DNA of 64,000 bases from Prevotella sp. E13-17 (GTDB lineage Bacteria > Bacteroidota > Bacteroidia > Bacteroidales > Bacteroidaceae), in assembly GCF_022024035.1 (NCBI RefSeq), contig NZ_CP091787.1, forward strand, positions 2,046,001 to 2,110,000, in the 5' to 3' direction. The translations under genes were made by a program, and so were the position numbers. Below are positions 7,641 to 15,853 of this stretch, piece by piece. Position 1 is the first letter of the stretch. Each line of letters begins with the position of its first letter. Under the pieces are notes generated by a model. The model saw only the letters and a list, made by a program, of their open reading frames with translations, made no database searches and had not been told where the DNA came from.

Positions 7641-8403
7641 TGAATACAATCGTTTTAAGTGCATGTCGTGGATATGATTTGACGGTCTCAATGGCAATCT
7701 TTGCCGCCTGTTCATTGGGAAAGTGGAATACGCCTGTGGAGATGCAGCAGAAGGCAATGCTCTCCAGTCCGTTCTGTTCTGCCAGGTCAAGGCAGGAACG
7801 GTAGCACTGAGCCAACTGCTCTTCCTGCACCTTCGTGGGAACACCATCGGGAATAATCGGGCCAACGGTGTGGATGACATAACGGGCAGGCAGGTTGTAG
7901 CCTTGTGTGATGAAGGCATCGCCAGTAGCCAGCAGCCGTCCCTGCATCTTGTCGGCACACTCCTTGCGCAGTTGGATGCCGGCGGCAGAGTGGATGCAGT
8001 TGTCTATGCAGTTGTGGAGCGGTGCCCAGCAGCCCAATGCCTGTGCATTGGCAGCGTTGACGATGGCATCCACCTTCAGACGGGTGATGTCACCCTGCCA
8101 GATGGTCAGTCCTTCGTCATGAACTTCCACCACCCCTTTGTCCTCTCGCTGCATCTGCAACTCGGCATCCTGCATTTTCAGAAAGTCTACGCTGATAGGT
8201 CTTGACTCCCAAACGTTGACTTCGTCTTCGTTTGTCGCGACTCGGCCTTCCAAGCAAGCTTGAATGCTCTCGCTGCTCCAAACGTTCATCAGTGCCCGCA
8301 TCATCCTTTGCCGCTCTTCGAGTGTAGAAGGAATCCGATGGCTGACATGCTCGTCAGCCATCAGATACATGATGATGTTCTTCAGATTCTCCAACCTGTC
8401 CAT
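7594..8403 (-). CDS. Zinc-type macrodomain protein-ADP-ribose hydrolase
   Basis: A 269-residue protein with an N-terminal helical extension (1-90) and a macrodomain (about 95-265). Signatures are GDITRLKVDAIVNAANAQAL (104-123) and the phosphate loop STGVFHFPNEQAA. The metal motif GCWAPLHNCIDN gives Cys125, His130 and Cys132, as in zinc-containing macrodomains linked to SirTM. It should remove the ADP-ribose placed by the sirtuin encoded downstream, with which it overlaps. The pair forms a write/erase module in the HxlR-controlled operon. Confidence 0.88.
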   Translation of the reverse strand: MDRLENLKNIIMYLMADEHVSHRIPSTLEERQRMMRALMNVWSSESIQACLEGRVATNEDEVNVWESRPISVDFLKMQDAELQMQREDKGVVEVHDEGLTIWQGDITRLKVDAIVNAANAQALGCWAPLHNCIDNCIHSAAGIQLRKECADKMQGRLLATGDAFITQGYNLPARYVIHTVGPIIPDGVPTKVQEEQLAQCYRSCLDLAEQNGLESIAFCCISTGVFHFPNEQAAKIAIETVKSYPRHALKTIVFNVFLDKDRDIYRQLL

Positions 8404-8433
8404 AGTCCTTACCTTTTTTGAATTTATACTAAG

Positions 8434-8886
8434 TTATTTGTTTTTGAATCGCTCACCGACAAAGCCGTTACTGACTTCACCCGTCATCAGGTCGAAATGC
8501 TTGAATACAGGAGGTGTAGGTGACAGGTCATAGTAGTCCATCTCGGCAATCGGCAGACAGAAGTAAGCCAGACTTTCCCAACTGGTGTAGAGACGGGGCA
8601 ACACGGGATTATTTTCATAGATCCATTGTCTCACGTCATTCTCCACGTCGAAGTTTACCATACCACTGCAACGGACGGAAACATTGTCCGCGTATGCCAG
8701 CAGTTCCACATTAGGGTTCTGCTGAAGTTCGCGCCATACTGCTTTTTCGGGAGAAGTGGCGAAGTAGAGCATATTGCCCTCACGCTTCATCACCTGGAAG
8801 ACACGAAGCTTTGGCAGATTACCCTCACACGTAGCAAGGGTAATCTCCTTATGCCCGTCCAGGAAACTGAGTGCTGTCTGTAACAT
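8434..8886 (-). CDS. Pyridoxamine-phosphate-oxidase-like FMN-binding protein
   Basis: A 150-residue split-barrel flavoprotein of the PNPOx-like group. MLQTALSFLDGHKEITLATC opens the barrel, and LYFATSPEKAVWRELQQNP is the typical flavin-contact segment. These proteins often reduce or bind small cofactors or xenobiotics. The ATG at 8886 is 4 bp after the oxidoreductase stop, so the genes are cotranscribed. The exact activity is unknown. Confidence 0.8.
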   Translation of the reverse strand: MLQTALSFLDGHKEITLATCEGNLPKLRVFQVMKREGNMLYFATSPEKAVWRELQQNPNVELLAYADNVSVRCSGMVNFDVENDVRQWIYENNPVLPRLYTSWESLAYFCLPIAEMDYYDLSPTPPVFKHFDLMTGEVSNGFVGERFKNK

Positions 8887-8890
8887 ACGC

Positions 8891-9553
8891 TTAATATGCA
8901 GCCGTGAAACGCTCCTTGTGGTGGTTCTCCTGCTCCAGTTCGTCAACCATTGCTACGGCATAGTCCTCCACAGAGATGAAACTCTCGCCCTTCTCATCAA
9001 CAAGCAAGTCATCCTTGCCGAGACGGTATTTGCCGGTGCGAGTGCCGGGCTGCAGGTTGCCGAGGTTTCCGGCTGGCGAGAAGAATATCCAGTCTATATC
9101 CTGCTCCTTCATGAGCGTATTCAGGTAGAACTCGCCAAGGCTCTTTACTCCTGGCAGCCACGACTCGGGCAGTGTACCCGTGTCAACAAGGCGCACACCG
9201 GGCTTAACGAACAGCGTACCAGCCCCACCGACAATCAGCAGTCGGCGCACACCTGCCTGTTTTGCACCCTCGACAATCTTCGGATAGTTCTCCAGCGTTT
9301 CCTCATACTGGCGTGGATTCGCCCAGCCAGGATTGTAGGCACTGATGACAGCATCCTTGCCTTTAGCCAAAGCAGCCAGTTCGGCAGGATTGGTAGCATC
9401 GGCCACCACATACTCTATCAGGTCATTCTTCACCTTCACACTGTCCATGTTGCGTACGATAGCCGTAACTTTGTGACCTCTGGAAACCAACTCGTTCAGG
9501 ATAGCATTGCCTACGAAACCCGTTGCACCGATTAAAACTACATTCTTTGCCAT
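8891..9553 (-). CDS. NAD(P)-binding oxidoreductase (atypical SDR, YwnB/NmrA-like)
   Basis: A 220-residue Rossmann protein with VLIGATGFVGNAILNELVSR (GxxGxxG) and, further on, LLIVGGAGTLFV, the layout of YwnB-type atypical short-chain dehydrogenases. It is first in an operon with the FMN-binding protein, zinc macrodomain and SirTM sirtuin, and is transcribed divergently from a HxlR regulator. HxlR regulators usually control such oxidoreductases in response to quinones or aldehydes. Its promoter contains a palindrome shared with the hxlR promoter. Confidence 0.87.
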   Translation of the reverse strand: MAKNVVLIGATGFVGNAILNELVSRGHKVTAIVRNMDSVKVKNDLIEYVVADATNPAELAALAKGKDAVISAYNPGWANPRQYEETLENYPKIVEGAKQAGVRRLLIVGGAGTLFVKPGVRLVDTGTLPESWLPGVKSLGEFYLNTLMKEQDIDWIFFSPAGNLGNLQPGTRTGKYRLGKDDLLVDEKGESFISVEDYAVAMVDELEQENHHKERFTAAY

Positions 9554-9595
9554 AATTCTTCTTGTTATTATTGTTAATACTTTTGTTTCGACGGT

Positions 9596-9604
9596 GCAAA
9601 GATA
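9596..9604 (-). promoter_or_regulatory. -7 box of the oxidoreductase/SirTM operon
   Basis: Minus-strand TATCTTTGC matches TAnnTTTGY. It lies about 45 nt upstream of the ATG at 9553. The operator-like palindrome at 9608-9620 sits directly upstream of it, within the spacer. Confidence 0.65.
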
Positions 9605-9607
9605 CTA

Positions 9608-9620
9608 ACTTTCGGTAACT
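9608..9620. promoter_or_regulatory. Candidate HxlR operator 1
   Basis: ACTTTCGGTAACT shares 11 of 13 positions with the perfect palindrome at 9761-9773 and occupies the same place in its promoter, just upstream of the -7 box. Binding here would block transcription of the oxidoreductase operon. Confidence 0.55.
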
Positions 9621-9753
9621 GCTGCAAGAAGGCACCAAAAAGTGGCTTACTTACTTTTTTGTTAGAATTGCTGAAATACAGGCATTTTCTTTAATCACTA
9701 AAAAATGTTAAAGATTTAAATTGTTGTCTATGTGCAATTTACCACTTCAGAAA

Positions 9754-9786
9754 TTTGCTTACTTTCGGAAAGTTTTGTACCTTTGC
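9754..9786 (+). promoter_or_regulatory. hxlR-type gene promoter
   Basis: TTTG (9754-9757), a 20-bp spacer and TACCTTTGC (9778-9786) is a near-ideal Bacteroidetes promoter. The leader would be about 20 nt. Confidence 0.75.
9761..9773. promoter_or_regulatory. Candidate HxlR operator 2
   Basis: ACTTTCGGAAAGT is a perfect 6-1-6 palindrome lying inside the -33/-7 spacer of the regulator promoter, which suggests autorepression. Confidence 0.6.
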
Positions 9787-9812
9787 ACTCGGATTAAAAA
9801 ATAGTCAAACAT

Positions 9813-10175
9813 ATGCGTAAGATAAATCGAGCAATAGACGAGAAATACAAAGCGTGCCCCATACGCAACGTAATAGAAAAGTTTGGAGACAAGTGGTCGC
9901 TGTTGGTGCTATATCATCTCAACGAGCGTGGCACCATGCGTTTCAACGATCTGGGGCGTGACATGTCGGACTGCTCGCAGAAAATGTTATCACAAACGCT
10001 GAAACGTCTGGAACAGATAGGTCTTGTAGCTCGTCAAGTCTATCCAGAGGTTCCTCCACGGGTTGAATACTCCATTACTGAATTGGGCCAAAGCCTCATG
10101 CCCCATGTCATCGGTTTGATGGAATGGGCCACCCAAAACTTCGAGAATATAGTTAGAGATGAGGGTGATTTATAA
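9813..10175 (+). CDS. HxlR-family redox-type transcriptional regulator
   Basis: A 120-residue winged-helix protein with the HxlR signature: CPIRNVIEKFGDKWSLLVLY, then MRFNDLGRDM, then LSQTLKRLEQIGLVAR and the wing PPRVEYSITELG. The N-terminal Cys15 in ACPI is the conserved cysteine used for thiol sensing in YodB/HypR-like members. It diverges from the NAD(P) oxidoreductase operon and shares an operator-like palindrome with it. A terminator follows at 10206-10237. Confidence 0.92.
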   Translation: MRKINRAIDEKYKACPIRNVIEKFGDKWSLLVLYHLNERGTMRFNDLGRDMSDCSQKMLSQTLKRLEQIGLVARQVYPEVPPRVEYSITELGQSLMPHVIGLMEWATQNFENIVRDEGDL

Positions 10176-10205
10176 GGAAGAGATTTTCATCATTTAGAGT
10201 TAAAA

Positions 10206-10237
10206 GAGTCCATTTCCCGCTTCAGGAATTTGGACTC
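10206..10237 (+). terminator. Terminator after the HxlR gene
   Basis: GAGTCCA (10206-10212) pairs with TGGACTC (10231-10237), extended by AAA/TTT on the outside and TCC/GGA further in. A T-rich tail TCTTTCTTTT follows. It also marks the end of the large minus-strand cluster. Confidence 0.7.
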
Positions 10238-10288
10238 TCTTTCTTTTAAAATGCAAAACAAATTTCTTGTAAAGCTATGGTTATCAGT

Positions 10289-11833
10289 CTATTCTGACTC
10301 TTCATCGTCATCATCCGCTGAATGATAGCGGTTCGACATCTCCTCCTTTCCTTTTGTTTTTGTAGGCAGTTTCAGTTCTCTTAGTGCTGCTACCTTCTCA
10401 GCAAGTCCAACCAATGTGGAGTCAGCAGGAATGCTATCCGTAGCCAGCCTTACATATATCCTGTATCGGGGTGTGGTCTTGTCTGGAATGTCCTGGGCAT
10501 AGCTGAGAGAATGCTTCGTACCATGATAGACCTTCACGGAATCGTTATGGAAGAACTCGCCAGAGGAAACAGTGATGCTGTCATCTGGGATAAAGTGTTC
10601 TGCATTATAATAGATAAGGGGATTCCCATACATGGAGATACGGACATCGGCAATGGTCTTTCCGTCAATCAATTCCGTTACCATAATCTGACCCTTATCG
10701 GCATACTCACTGCCATTCCATTTGAAATGGTTTTCAAGAATATCTCTTACCTTATGCTGCAGGTCTGGACAGATGTCCGGCTCGCGAAAAAACTTATTGT
10801 TGACTACTTCGTAGTAACGGCAGTAGCCGTCTTTTTGCAGTTCATAGATGTATGGCCAGCCATTTGGAAATCTGTCGCTCTCACAAATACGCTCATAGAC
10901 GGGTTCTACAAGCAAGCCGTAGCGGTCACGCAAGCCATAAAGCTCACGTGTACTATCTGTCAGGTAGAGAATACCGTGGAATGGTTCCATATAGTAGAAG
11001 CCGCTCCTGGCATAGTTGATACAGGCATATTGGTTATAGCCTATGGAGAGCGACGGGAGCAGGATGCCCAGATACAGAACCATCGTGTTCACCAACAGAT
11101 TGTCCTTGATATGATGATACAACCTCGTACCGACGTAGATGACCAGTCCGAAGCTGACAAGCAACATACTCACTCGCCATACACCTGCCACTATCTGTGC
11201 GTACCAGAAGATGGTCATACTAACGACCAGTACCCATACCTTCTCTGCATTCACTTTATGATAGTGGCAAAGCAGCCAGTAAGTGAGTGGCGCAGCTGAC
11301 ATACACAGAATCTGGCAGAGACGAGCATTCATGGCAAGTCCTGTCAGAAATGCAACCAACATCAATAGTAATATAGCGGAACAAGTTCTTTCCAAGCGTC
11401 CATGACACAGGATGCCACCAAGTAGTTCCTTCCATGTAAGATCTGTGCGTACCAGTTTCTTTTTGAACAGCAACACTGCATACCAGATATAGGGTACCAC
11501 GAATAACCATAGCATGAGGAATCCGCCCAAGGCGTACTTCAATGCCACATTATACTCCAATCCTGTCAGGTCAGACACACGGCAGATAATATCACCCACA
11601 CCATTATAGACCCCGACATATACTGACATGACTATCAACGGCACAAAGATGAGCAGCGGCAGCCATGAACGTTTCTCTTTGTGAGCTAAAGAGAATGAGA
11701 TAACCAAACGGTATAAGACCTCTAACACGATGAAAGGAAGGGCTATGTAAGCCCAACTGCCCCTCCCTCCAAACATACTTAGCATCCACAACGCGCAGAT
11801 AGCCAAGTCAAAATAAAATAACTTTGATTTCAT
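10289..11833 (-). CDS. Polytopic membrane protein with WG-like C-terminal part
   Basis: This 514-residue protein has about ten hydrophobic segments in residues 1-280 and a soluble region thereafter. The segment LRDRYGLLVEPVYERI resembles a WG/beta-repeat unit, similar to one in the STAND protein at 29066. The C-terminus is acidic (DDDDEESE). I do not recognise the family. It is the last gene of the AAA+/YbjN/PBP-like operon and starts 79 bp after the PBP-like gene. Confidence 0.7.
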   Translation of the reverse strand: MKSKLFYFDLAICALWMLSMFGGRGSWAYIALPFIVLEVLYRLVISFSLAHKEKRSWLPLLIFVPLIVMSVYVGVYNGVGDIICRVSDLTGLEYNVALKYALGGFLMLWLFVVPYIWYAVLLFKKKLVRTDLTWKELLGGILCHGRLERTCSAILLLMLVAFLTGLAMNARLCQILCMSAAPLTYWLLCHYHKVNAEKVWVLVVSMTIFWYAQIVAGVWRVSMLLVSFGLVIYVGTRLYHHIKDNLLVNTMVLYLGILLPSLSIGYNQYACINYARSGFYYMEPFHGILYLTDSTRELYGLRDRYGLLVEPVYERICESDRFPNGWPYIYELQKDGYCRYYEVVNNKFFREPDICPDLQHKVRDILENHFKWNGSEYADKGQIMVTELIDGKTIADVRISMYGNPLIYYNAEHFIPDDSITVSSGEFFHNDSVKVYHGTKHSLSYAQDIPDKTTPRYRIYVRLATDSIPADSTLVGLAEKVAALRELKLPTKTKGKEEMSNRYHSADDDDEESE

Positions 11834-11912
11834 GATAACTTCCTTCTAGATTTACTTTCCTCTTCATCGAATGCTTCGTCAGCCATCGTCGTATAACAGA
11901 CGCGGCGTTCCC

Positions 11913-13652
11913 TTACTGGCATCTCACGACACTTTCATGCCCTTCATACTCGCGCACCAACATGGAACGCAGGTCGTATGAATCTACTAACACGTCAATG
12001 GTGTTTGCCATGATGGTGCCACACATAGAACCTGCACTGGCTGGGACTCCATATTTCTCCAAAATGACCATAATGGTGTACATCGGATTGTCGGCAGGGA
12101 AATAGCCGCACAACTCCATGCGGCGGTTGTTGCCCTTGGTATAAAAGGTACGCCCACAAGCGGCAACGGAGGTGTAACTGCGTCCGGCCTTGCGGAACAC
12201 TCCACGTTTTACGGCATGTTCCATACCCTTCTGTAATGTGGCGATATGCGTTGGTTCTGCTATTTGCTCGTTGAGCACAATGACATCATCTCCTTCTGCC
12301 TGTAACTTCACCATACGACCGCCATTGGCTACTGCGTTGTAGAAGGTGAGTATTCCCATTGCATTATCTGGCATATCGGCAAGGTATTCGGAAATTTTAT
12401 TGTCAAGTAGTGCTGTCTGATTACCATATACCCTTTCCTTAGCTTTTGTGAAAGCAACCTGAGAACGATAACCCAATGCCTGTTCCAATGTCAGTTTTCC
12501 GTAACCTCCCCGACACCAGTTGTAGTCTTTCACATCCTTGTAGATGCCAAATTCTGTGTCAATAACGTCATCCGAAGAAATCTTACCAGTGGATAGTAAT
12601 GCCAGATAGGTTGGACCTGTCATCATCACACTCTGCTCTTTATCGTATGTGTCTTCGTATGGAACGAACTGTTTGCCCTTACTTGACAGAGCTACTTGTG
12701 CCTTGATAGCACCTGTTGCTGTCTCCACGACATAGACCATGCCTTTGGTGCAGTTCCGTTCTGTCATCGCTCCTTGTAGGATGGTACTTACGGATGCCTC
12801 CAATGCTTCATCCCTATTAGTTGTCGGCTCCTGGTTATCTACGGGTGTTTCTCCTGCAAGAATCTGTAGTCGTTGGATGTCCCTTTCTGACAGAGACAAC
12901 TTTCCTCCGCTTCTGTGGTAGCCCAGCAGCCATCTGGCTCCTCGCTTGCCTAAACAAGCTTTCTCGTCTGCCTTTAGGTAGTAATAGGCCGCAAGCTGAT
13001 CATTCTGAAGAGTTTCATCCTCATATCCTGCGTACATCTTGGCAAGAATGGCATTAACAAAGGGAATCTTGTCAGAAAGAGCCGTAAGTTTGTCCACATC
13101 AGGGTTGGTGGCACCTCTCCAGTCCGGGACACACTGAAGCAGTTCGGCAAATGTGCTGCCAGCTATGGCTGCCTGTTCAATCAGGCGTACTCCCTCCAGC
13201 GTGTCGCCACGTTCCATGGTCAAGATACCCTGTATGGCATATCCATCAGGACAGCCTTTGGCGATTAGCTCTTCAAACATGGAAGTGGCTTCTTCCACGT
13301 TCTTTTTCTCGTTGTTCTCTACGGCATCAAAGATGAGTTTGAAATCAGAACCTTTCGGCATCGTTTTCAGATAATCTTCCATATTGGAGATGCCTCCGTA
13401 TTCACCGGCTTGGGAAAGCATCGCCAGCATACCGATGAAATCTTTGTTCACGCCCTTGCCGTCACGGTAGCAATCGGCAAGTTTCAAAAATGCCTGTCCG
13501 TCACCCCAACGGGCTTTCTCAATGAGAGTGTTTAATTCGTTAGTAGATGATAACTCGGTTGTATTACCCACCGTCTCATCTAAGAACTGGCTGTCTGTAC
13601 AACTGACCATTGCCAGCAGTACCGCCATAACTGCAAACAGATACTTTTTCAT
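11913..13652 (-). CDS. Lipoprotein with Sel1-like repeats and inactive PBP-type transpeptidase domain
   Basis: A 579-residue protein with a lipoprotein signal (LLAMVSCTDS). Residues about 45-270 contain Sel1/TPR-like helical repeats such as AFLKLADCYRDGKGVNKD. Residues about 290-560 resemble a penicillin-binding-protein transpeptidase: GMVYVVETATGAIKAQVAL is the opening strand and LTLEQALGYRSQVAFTKA the SxN region. The catalytic features are missing: no SxxK, SQV in place of SxN, and CGRTF where KTGT is expected. It is therefore probably a pseudoenzyme or binding module at the periplasmic face. It lies downstream of the YbjN-like genes in the AAA+ operon. Confidence 0.7.
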   Translation of the reverse strand: MKKYLFAVMAVLLAMVSCTDSQFLDETVGNTTELSSTNELNTLIEKARWGDGQAFLKLADCYRDGKGVNKDFIGMLAMLSQAGEYGGISNMEDYLKTMPKGSDFKLIFDAVENNEKKNVEEATSMFEELIAKGCPDGYAIQGILTMERGDTLEGVRLIEQAAIAGSTFAELLQCVPDWRGATNPDVDKLTALSDKIPFVNAILAKMYAGYEDETLQNDQLAAYYYLKADEKACLGKRGARWLLGYHRSGGKLSLSERDIQRLQILAGETPVDNQEPTTNRDEALEASVSTILQGAMTERNCTKGMVYVVETATGAIKAQVALSSKGKQFVPYEDTYDKEQSVMMTGPTYLALLSTGKISSDDVIDTEFGIYKDVKDYNWCRGGYGKLTLEQALGYRSQVAFTKAKERVYGNQTALLDNKISEYLADMPDNAMGILTFYNAVANGGRMVKLQAEGDDVIVLNEQIAEPTHIATLQKGMEHAVKRGVFRKAGRSYTSVAACGRTFYTKGNNRRMELCGYFPADNPMYTIMVILEKYGVPASAGSMCGTIMANTIDVLVDSYDLRSMLVREYEGHESVVRCQ

Positions 13653-13688
13653 GTCTTTGTACTTTTATTGTTTCAACTATTTTATTAC

Positions 13689-14087
13689 CTATTCATCGGC
13701 CAGTTCTGCCATGTCATTCCTGAAGAGAGTCCTCACAACACCCAGCATCTGGAGGGAGTTGCGAAGGTTCTGCTCTAACGACTCTTCATTGGCATAGTAG
13801 AACTCACAGGTTGCCGTGACATTCTTGAAGGTCTGGTCAATATAGACCTTCGCAAACTTCAACTCGCGTGTCATCTTGTTGCAGACAGCAAGCACAAGTG
13901 TTTCCTGGCCTTCTTCAACCTCATGGAACTGTGGCAGCATCATGGAGATATAGGGGTCTTCCTCATCACCTGTCAGCACATAGATGGTCTTCATCTGGTA
14001 ATGGAGCATGATGTCACCGTCGTTATCTACTTCCGGATTGTGCCCCATCTTTTCGAGGGTTTTCAAGATCAGTTCTTTCTTTTTCAT
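13689..14087 (-). CDS. YbjN-like small protein A
   Basis: A 132-residue protein with the alpha-beta layout of YbjN/type III-chaperone-like folds: an N-terminal helix (ELILKTLEKMGHNPEVD), beta strands (IMLHYQMKTIYVLTG, YISMMLPQF), then a C-terminal helix (LEQNLRNSLQMLGVVRTLF). The paralogue at 14203 has the same layout. Such proteins are often chaperones or regulators of neighbouring genes, but the function here is unknown. The 21-residue peptide gene lies just upstream. Confidence 0.65.
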   Translation of the reverse strand: MKKKELILKTLEKMGHNPEVDNDGDIMLHYQMKTIYVLTGDEEDPYISMMLPQFHEVEEGQETLVLAVCNKMTRELKFAKVYIDQTFKNVTATCEFYYANEESLEQNLRNSLQMLGVVRTLFRNDMAELADE

Positions 14088-14114
14088 ATCGTTGTTTCCT
14101 TCTTGCTGAGTTTC

Positions 14115-14180
14115 CTAGTCATTTGCAAATGCCTTCTTCACCTTGTCGAGGAATGACTTGATCAAATCTTTCTTCGCCAT
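14115..14180 (-). CDS. 21-residue basic amphipathic peptide gene
   Basis: A complete short frame reads MAKKDLIKSFLDKVKKAF plus AND, then TAG. It has a very strong Shine-Dalgarno (AGGAGG, 7 nt before the ATG), which is unusual in Bacteroidetes. It sits in the 115-bp gap between two YbjN-like genes of one operon. Alternating K/L/F/V gives an amphipathic helix pattern. It could be a leader or small functional peptide, or a chaperone-bound partner of the flanking YbjN-like proteins. No family is recognised. Confidence 0.55.
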   Translation of the reverse strand: MAKKDLIKSFLDKVKKAFAND

Positions 14181-14202
14181 AGTTAATCCTCCTGTATTTT
14201 GG

Positions 14203-14652
14203 TTAAGCTACATCCTCCTTGCCATCAGTGTCGGTATCACTGTCTGTCACTTCCGAAGCGTCCTCACTGTCCTCTTCTGAGCTTGCCATTGCCCTGCGTA
14301 GGAACATGAGACCAGCCTCCAGATGGAGAATCATGCGTGAGAGAATCTGTTTCAGGTCTTCTCCACCGAACAGTTCGCGCTCATAAAACAGCCACATGCT
14401 GTCGTTGAGCTTGTTGGCCTTGACATACTTCAGAGTGCTGTTAATCTTGTCCATCACCTGATAGAAGCCCACGTTGTTCTCATCGTCAATGTCGAGCACG
14501 GCAGGTAGAGCAAGGTTTAGGAAATCCTCATCGTCTTCATTATACATATAGAGGAAGTGCTTGCCTTCGTACTCGAAGCCATATCCGAAACCTTCCAACT
14601 CTTCCATCTCAAAGCCCAGTGCCTTGAATGCGTCTAAAATCTTTTCTTTCAT
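14203..14652 (-). CDS. YbjN-like small protein B with acidic tail
   Basis: A 149-residue paralogue-like partner of the 13689 gene. An N-terminal helix (ILDAFKALGFEMEEL) is followed by strands (YGFEYEGKHFLYMYN, LNLALPAVLDID) and a helix (LKQILSRMILHLEAGLMFLRR). It ends with about 28 residues rich in Ser, Asp and Glu. It is the second gene of the AAA+ operon. The function is unknown; resemblance to the YbjN/sensory-regulator fold is by pattern only. Confidence 0.65.
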   Translation of the reverse strand: MKEKILDAFKALGFEMEELEGFGYGFEYEGKHFLYMYNEDDEDFLNLALPAVLDIDDENNVGFYQVMDKINSTLKYVKANKLNDSMWLFYERELFGGEDLKQILSRMILHLEAGLMFLRRAMASSEEDSEDASEVTDSDTDTDGKEDVA

Positions 14653-14690
14653 AGTCGTATCGTTTTTTATTGTTTATACTCTGTTCATTA

Positions 14691-15752
14691 TCATATATGG
14701 AAGCCAATCGTAGCTTGTCTGCATCCCTCATCCTTGGGAGAGAACTCGCTGCGCACTCGTTCAAACTCCCTCAGCTCACGACTACTGACTGATGGTGACT
14801 TATGGGAAATAGACTCTTCGAGCAAGGTCTGTGTAATGACCTTATAGGGCTTGTCCTTCTCCCTGATGCTGGCGTTGAACATCTTGCGTGAGGCCACTTT
14901 GATGATGTAGCTGATGTCGCTGCAATTATAGCCCTTGGTCATATCAGCCAGACGCTCAAAGTTGATCTCTCCGTCAACGGGAAGTTTGGAGAGAGCAAGA
15001 CGGAAAAGGCTTTCACGTGCCTTGCTGTCCGGCATATCCACGTATATCAGTTCATCGATGCGTCCTGTTCTCAGCACGGCTTTGTCGATGCGCTCAGGAT
15101 GATTCGTTGCAGCAAGGACATAGATGCCCTTTTCGGCTGCGTTGTTCAGCATACACAGGAACTCGTTGGTCTCTCCGTTCTGGTAGTTGCGGTCATCATT
15201 GGTACGCTGGGGCACCATCGCATCGAACTCATCGAAGAAGATGAGGGTCGGAGCCTTGCGCTCTGCCTTACGGAATACCTCTCCAATCTTCTCTTGTGTG
15301 CCATGTACGAGGGTTGATGCCAGGTCATCAGGCACAATCTTCATGAAGTTGATGCCTACTTCCTCAGCAATCTTCTCGGCGAAGAAGGTCTTGCCGCATC
15401 CTGCAGGCCCATAGAACAACAGACTTGGCGGTGTGATACCGAAAGCCTTGGCACATTCCTGGTTGTTCAGGACATTGATGAACCCGTCCGTCACCAGTTG
15501 CTTCAGTTCTTCCATACCCGCTACGTCACGGAAGCCATGTACGTCCTTGTGTTCTGGACGTTTGTTCTCTTTCTCAGCAGTCACCTTTACCGGCGCAGTC
15601 TGCTCCTTCTTCTCCACAGGCTTTCCTGTGGTCAGCTTGCGAAGCCATTCCTTTTCGCCGATGGTGCAATTCCGTCGCGACTCGTCATAGACCATGCAAG
15701 CATGGCTCTGAACACGCTGCTCCGTCATTTCTGCGTTTGTTTTGACATTCAT
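14691..15752 (-). CDS. AAA+ ATPase of the Cdc48/FtsH-like type
   Basis: A 353-residue protein with an unstructured, charged N-terminus (1-75) and one AAA module. GPAGCGKT (115-122) is Walker A, LIFFDEFDAM is Walker B, ATNHPERIDKAVLRTGRIDE holds sensor 1 and the arginine fingers, and CSDISYIIKVASRKM is the lid. It would be a protein unfoldase or remodeller in the cytosol. The start has a strong Shine-Dalgarno (AAGGAGGT). It is first in an operon with YbjN-like proteins, a peptide gene and a periplasmic PBP-like protein. The two-box motif at 15783-15813 lies 31 nt upstream. Confidence 0.88.
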   Translation of the reverse strand: MNVKTNAEMTEQRVQSHACMVYDESRRNCTIGEKEWLRKLTTGKPVEKKEQTAPVKVTAEKENKRPEHKDVHGFRDVAGMEELKQLVTDGFINVLNNQECAKAFGITPPSLLFYGPAGCGKTFFAEKIAEEVGINFMKIVPDDLASTLVHGTQEKIGEVFRKAERKAPTLIFFDEFDAMVPQRTNDDRNYQNGETNEFLCMLNNAAEKGIYVLAATNHPERIDKAVLRTGRIDELIYVDMPDSKARESLFRLALSKLPVDGEINFERLADMTKGYNCSDISYIIKVASRKMFNASIREKDKPYKVITQTLLEESISHKSPSVSSRELREFERVRSEFSPKDEGCRQATIGFHI

Positions 15753-15782
15753 ATTGACCTCCTTATTTAACTATTCATGGTT

Positions 15783-15813
15783 AGAGAGTAACGAAAGTAA
15801 CCAATTTCTATCG
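15783..15813 (-). promoter_or_regulatory. Two-box motif copy 1 (candidate alternative-sigma promoter)
   Basis: Minus strand: GATAGAAA, 15 bp containing GGTTACTTTC, then ACTCTCT. The second box ends 31 nt before the AAA+ ATG. Copies at 17778, 22540 and 26779, and a weaker one at 26413, have the same orientation and 14-15 bp spacing. Confidence 0.6.
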
Positions 15814-15853
15814 GTACATCGTAATTATTTATGTGCACTTCATTGCCCTATCT

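Noticed and set aside
7641..7958. Long N-terminal extension of the sirtuin
   Set aside because: It is the shadow of the macrodomain gene in another frame; sirtuin similarity begins after 7640.
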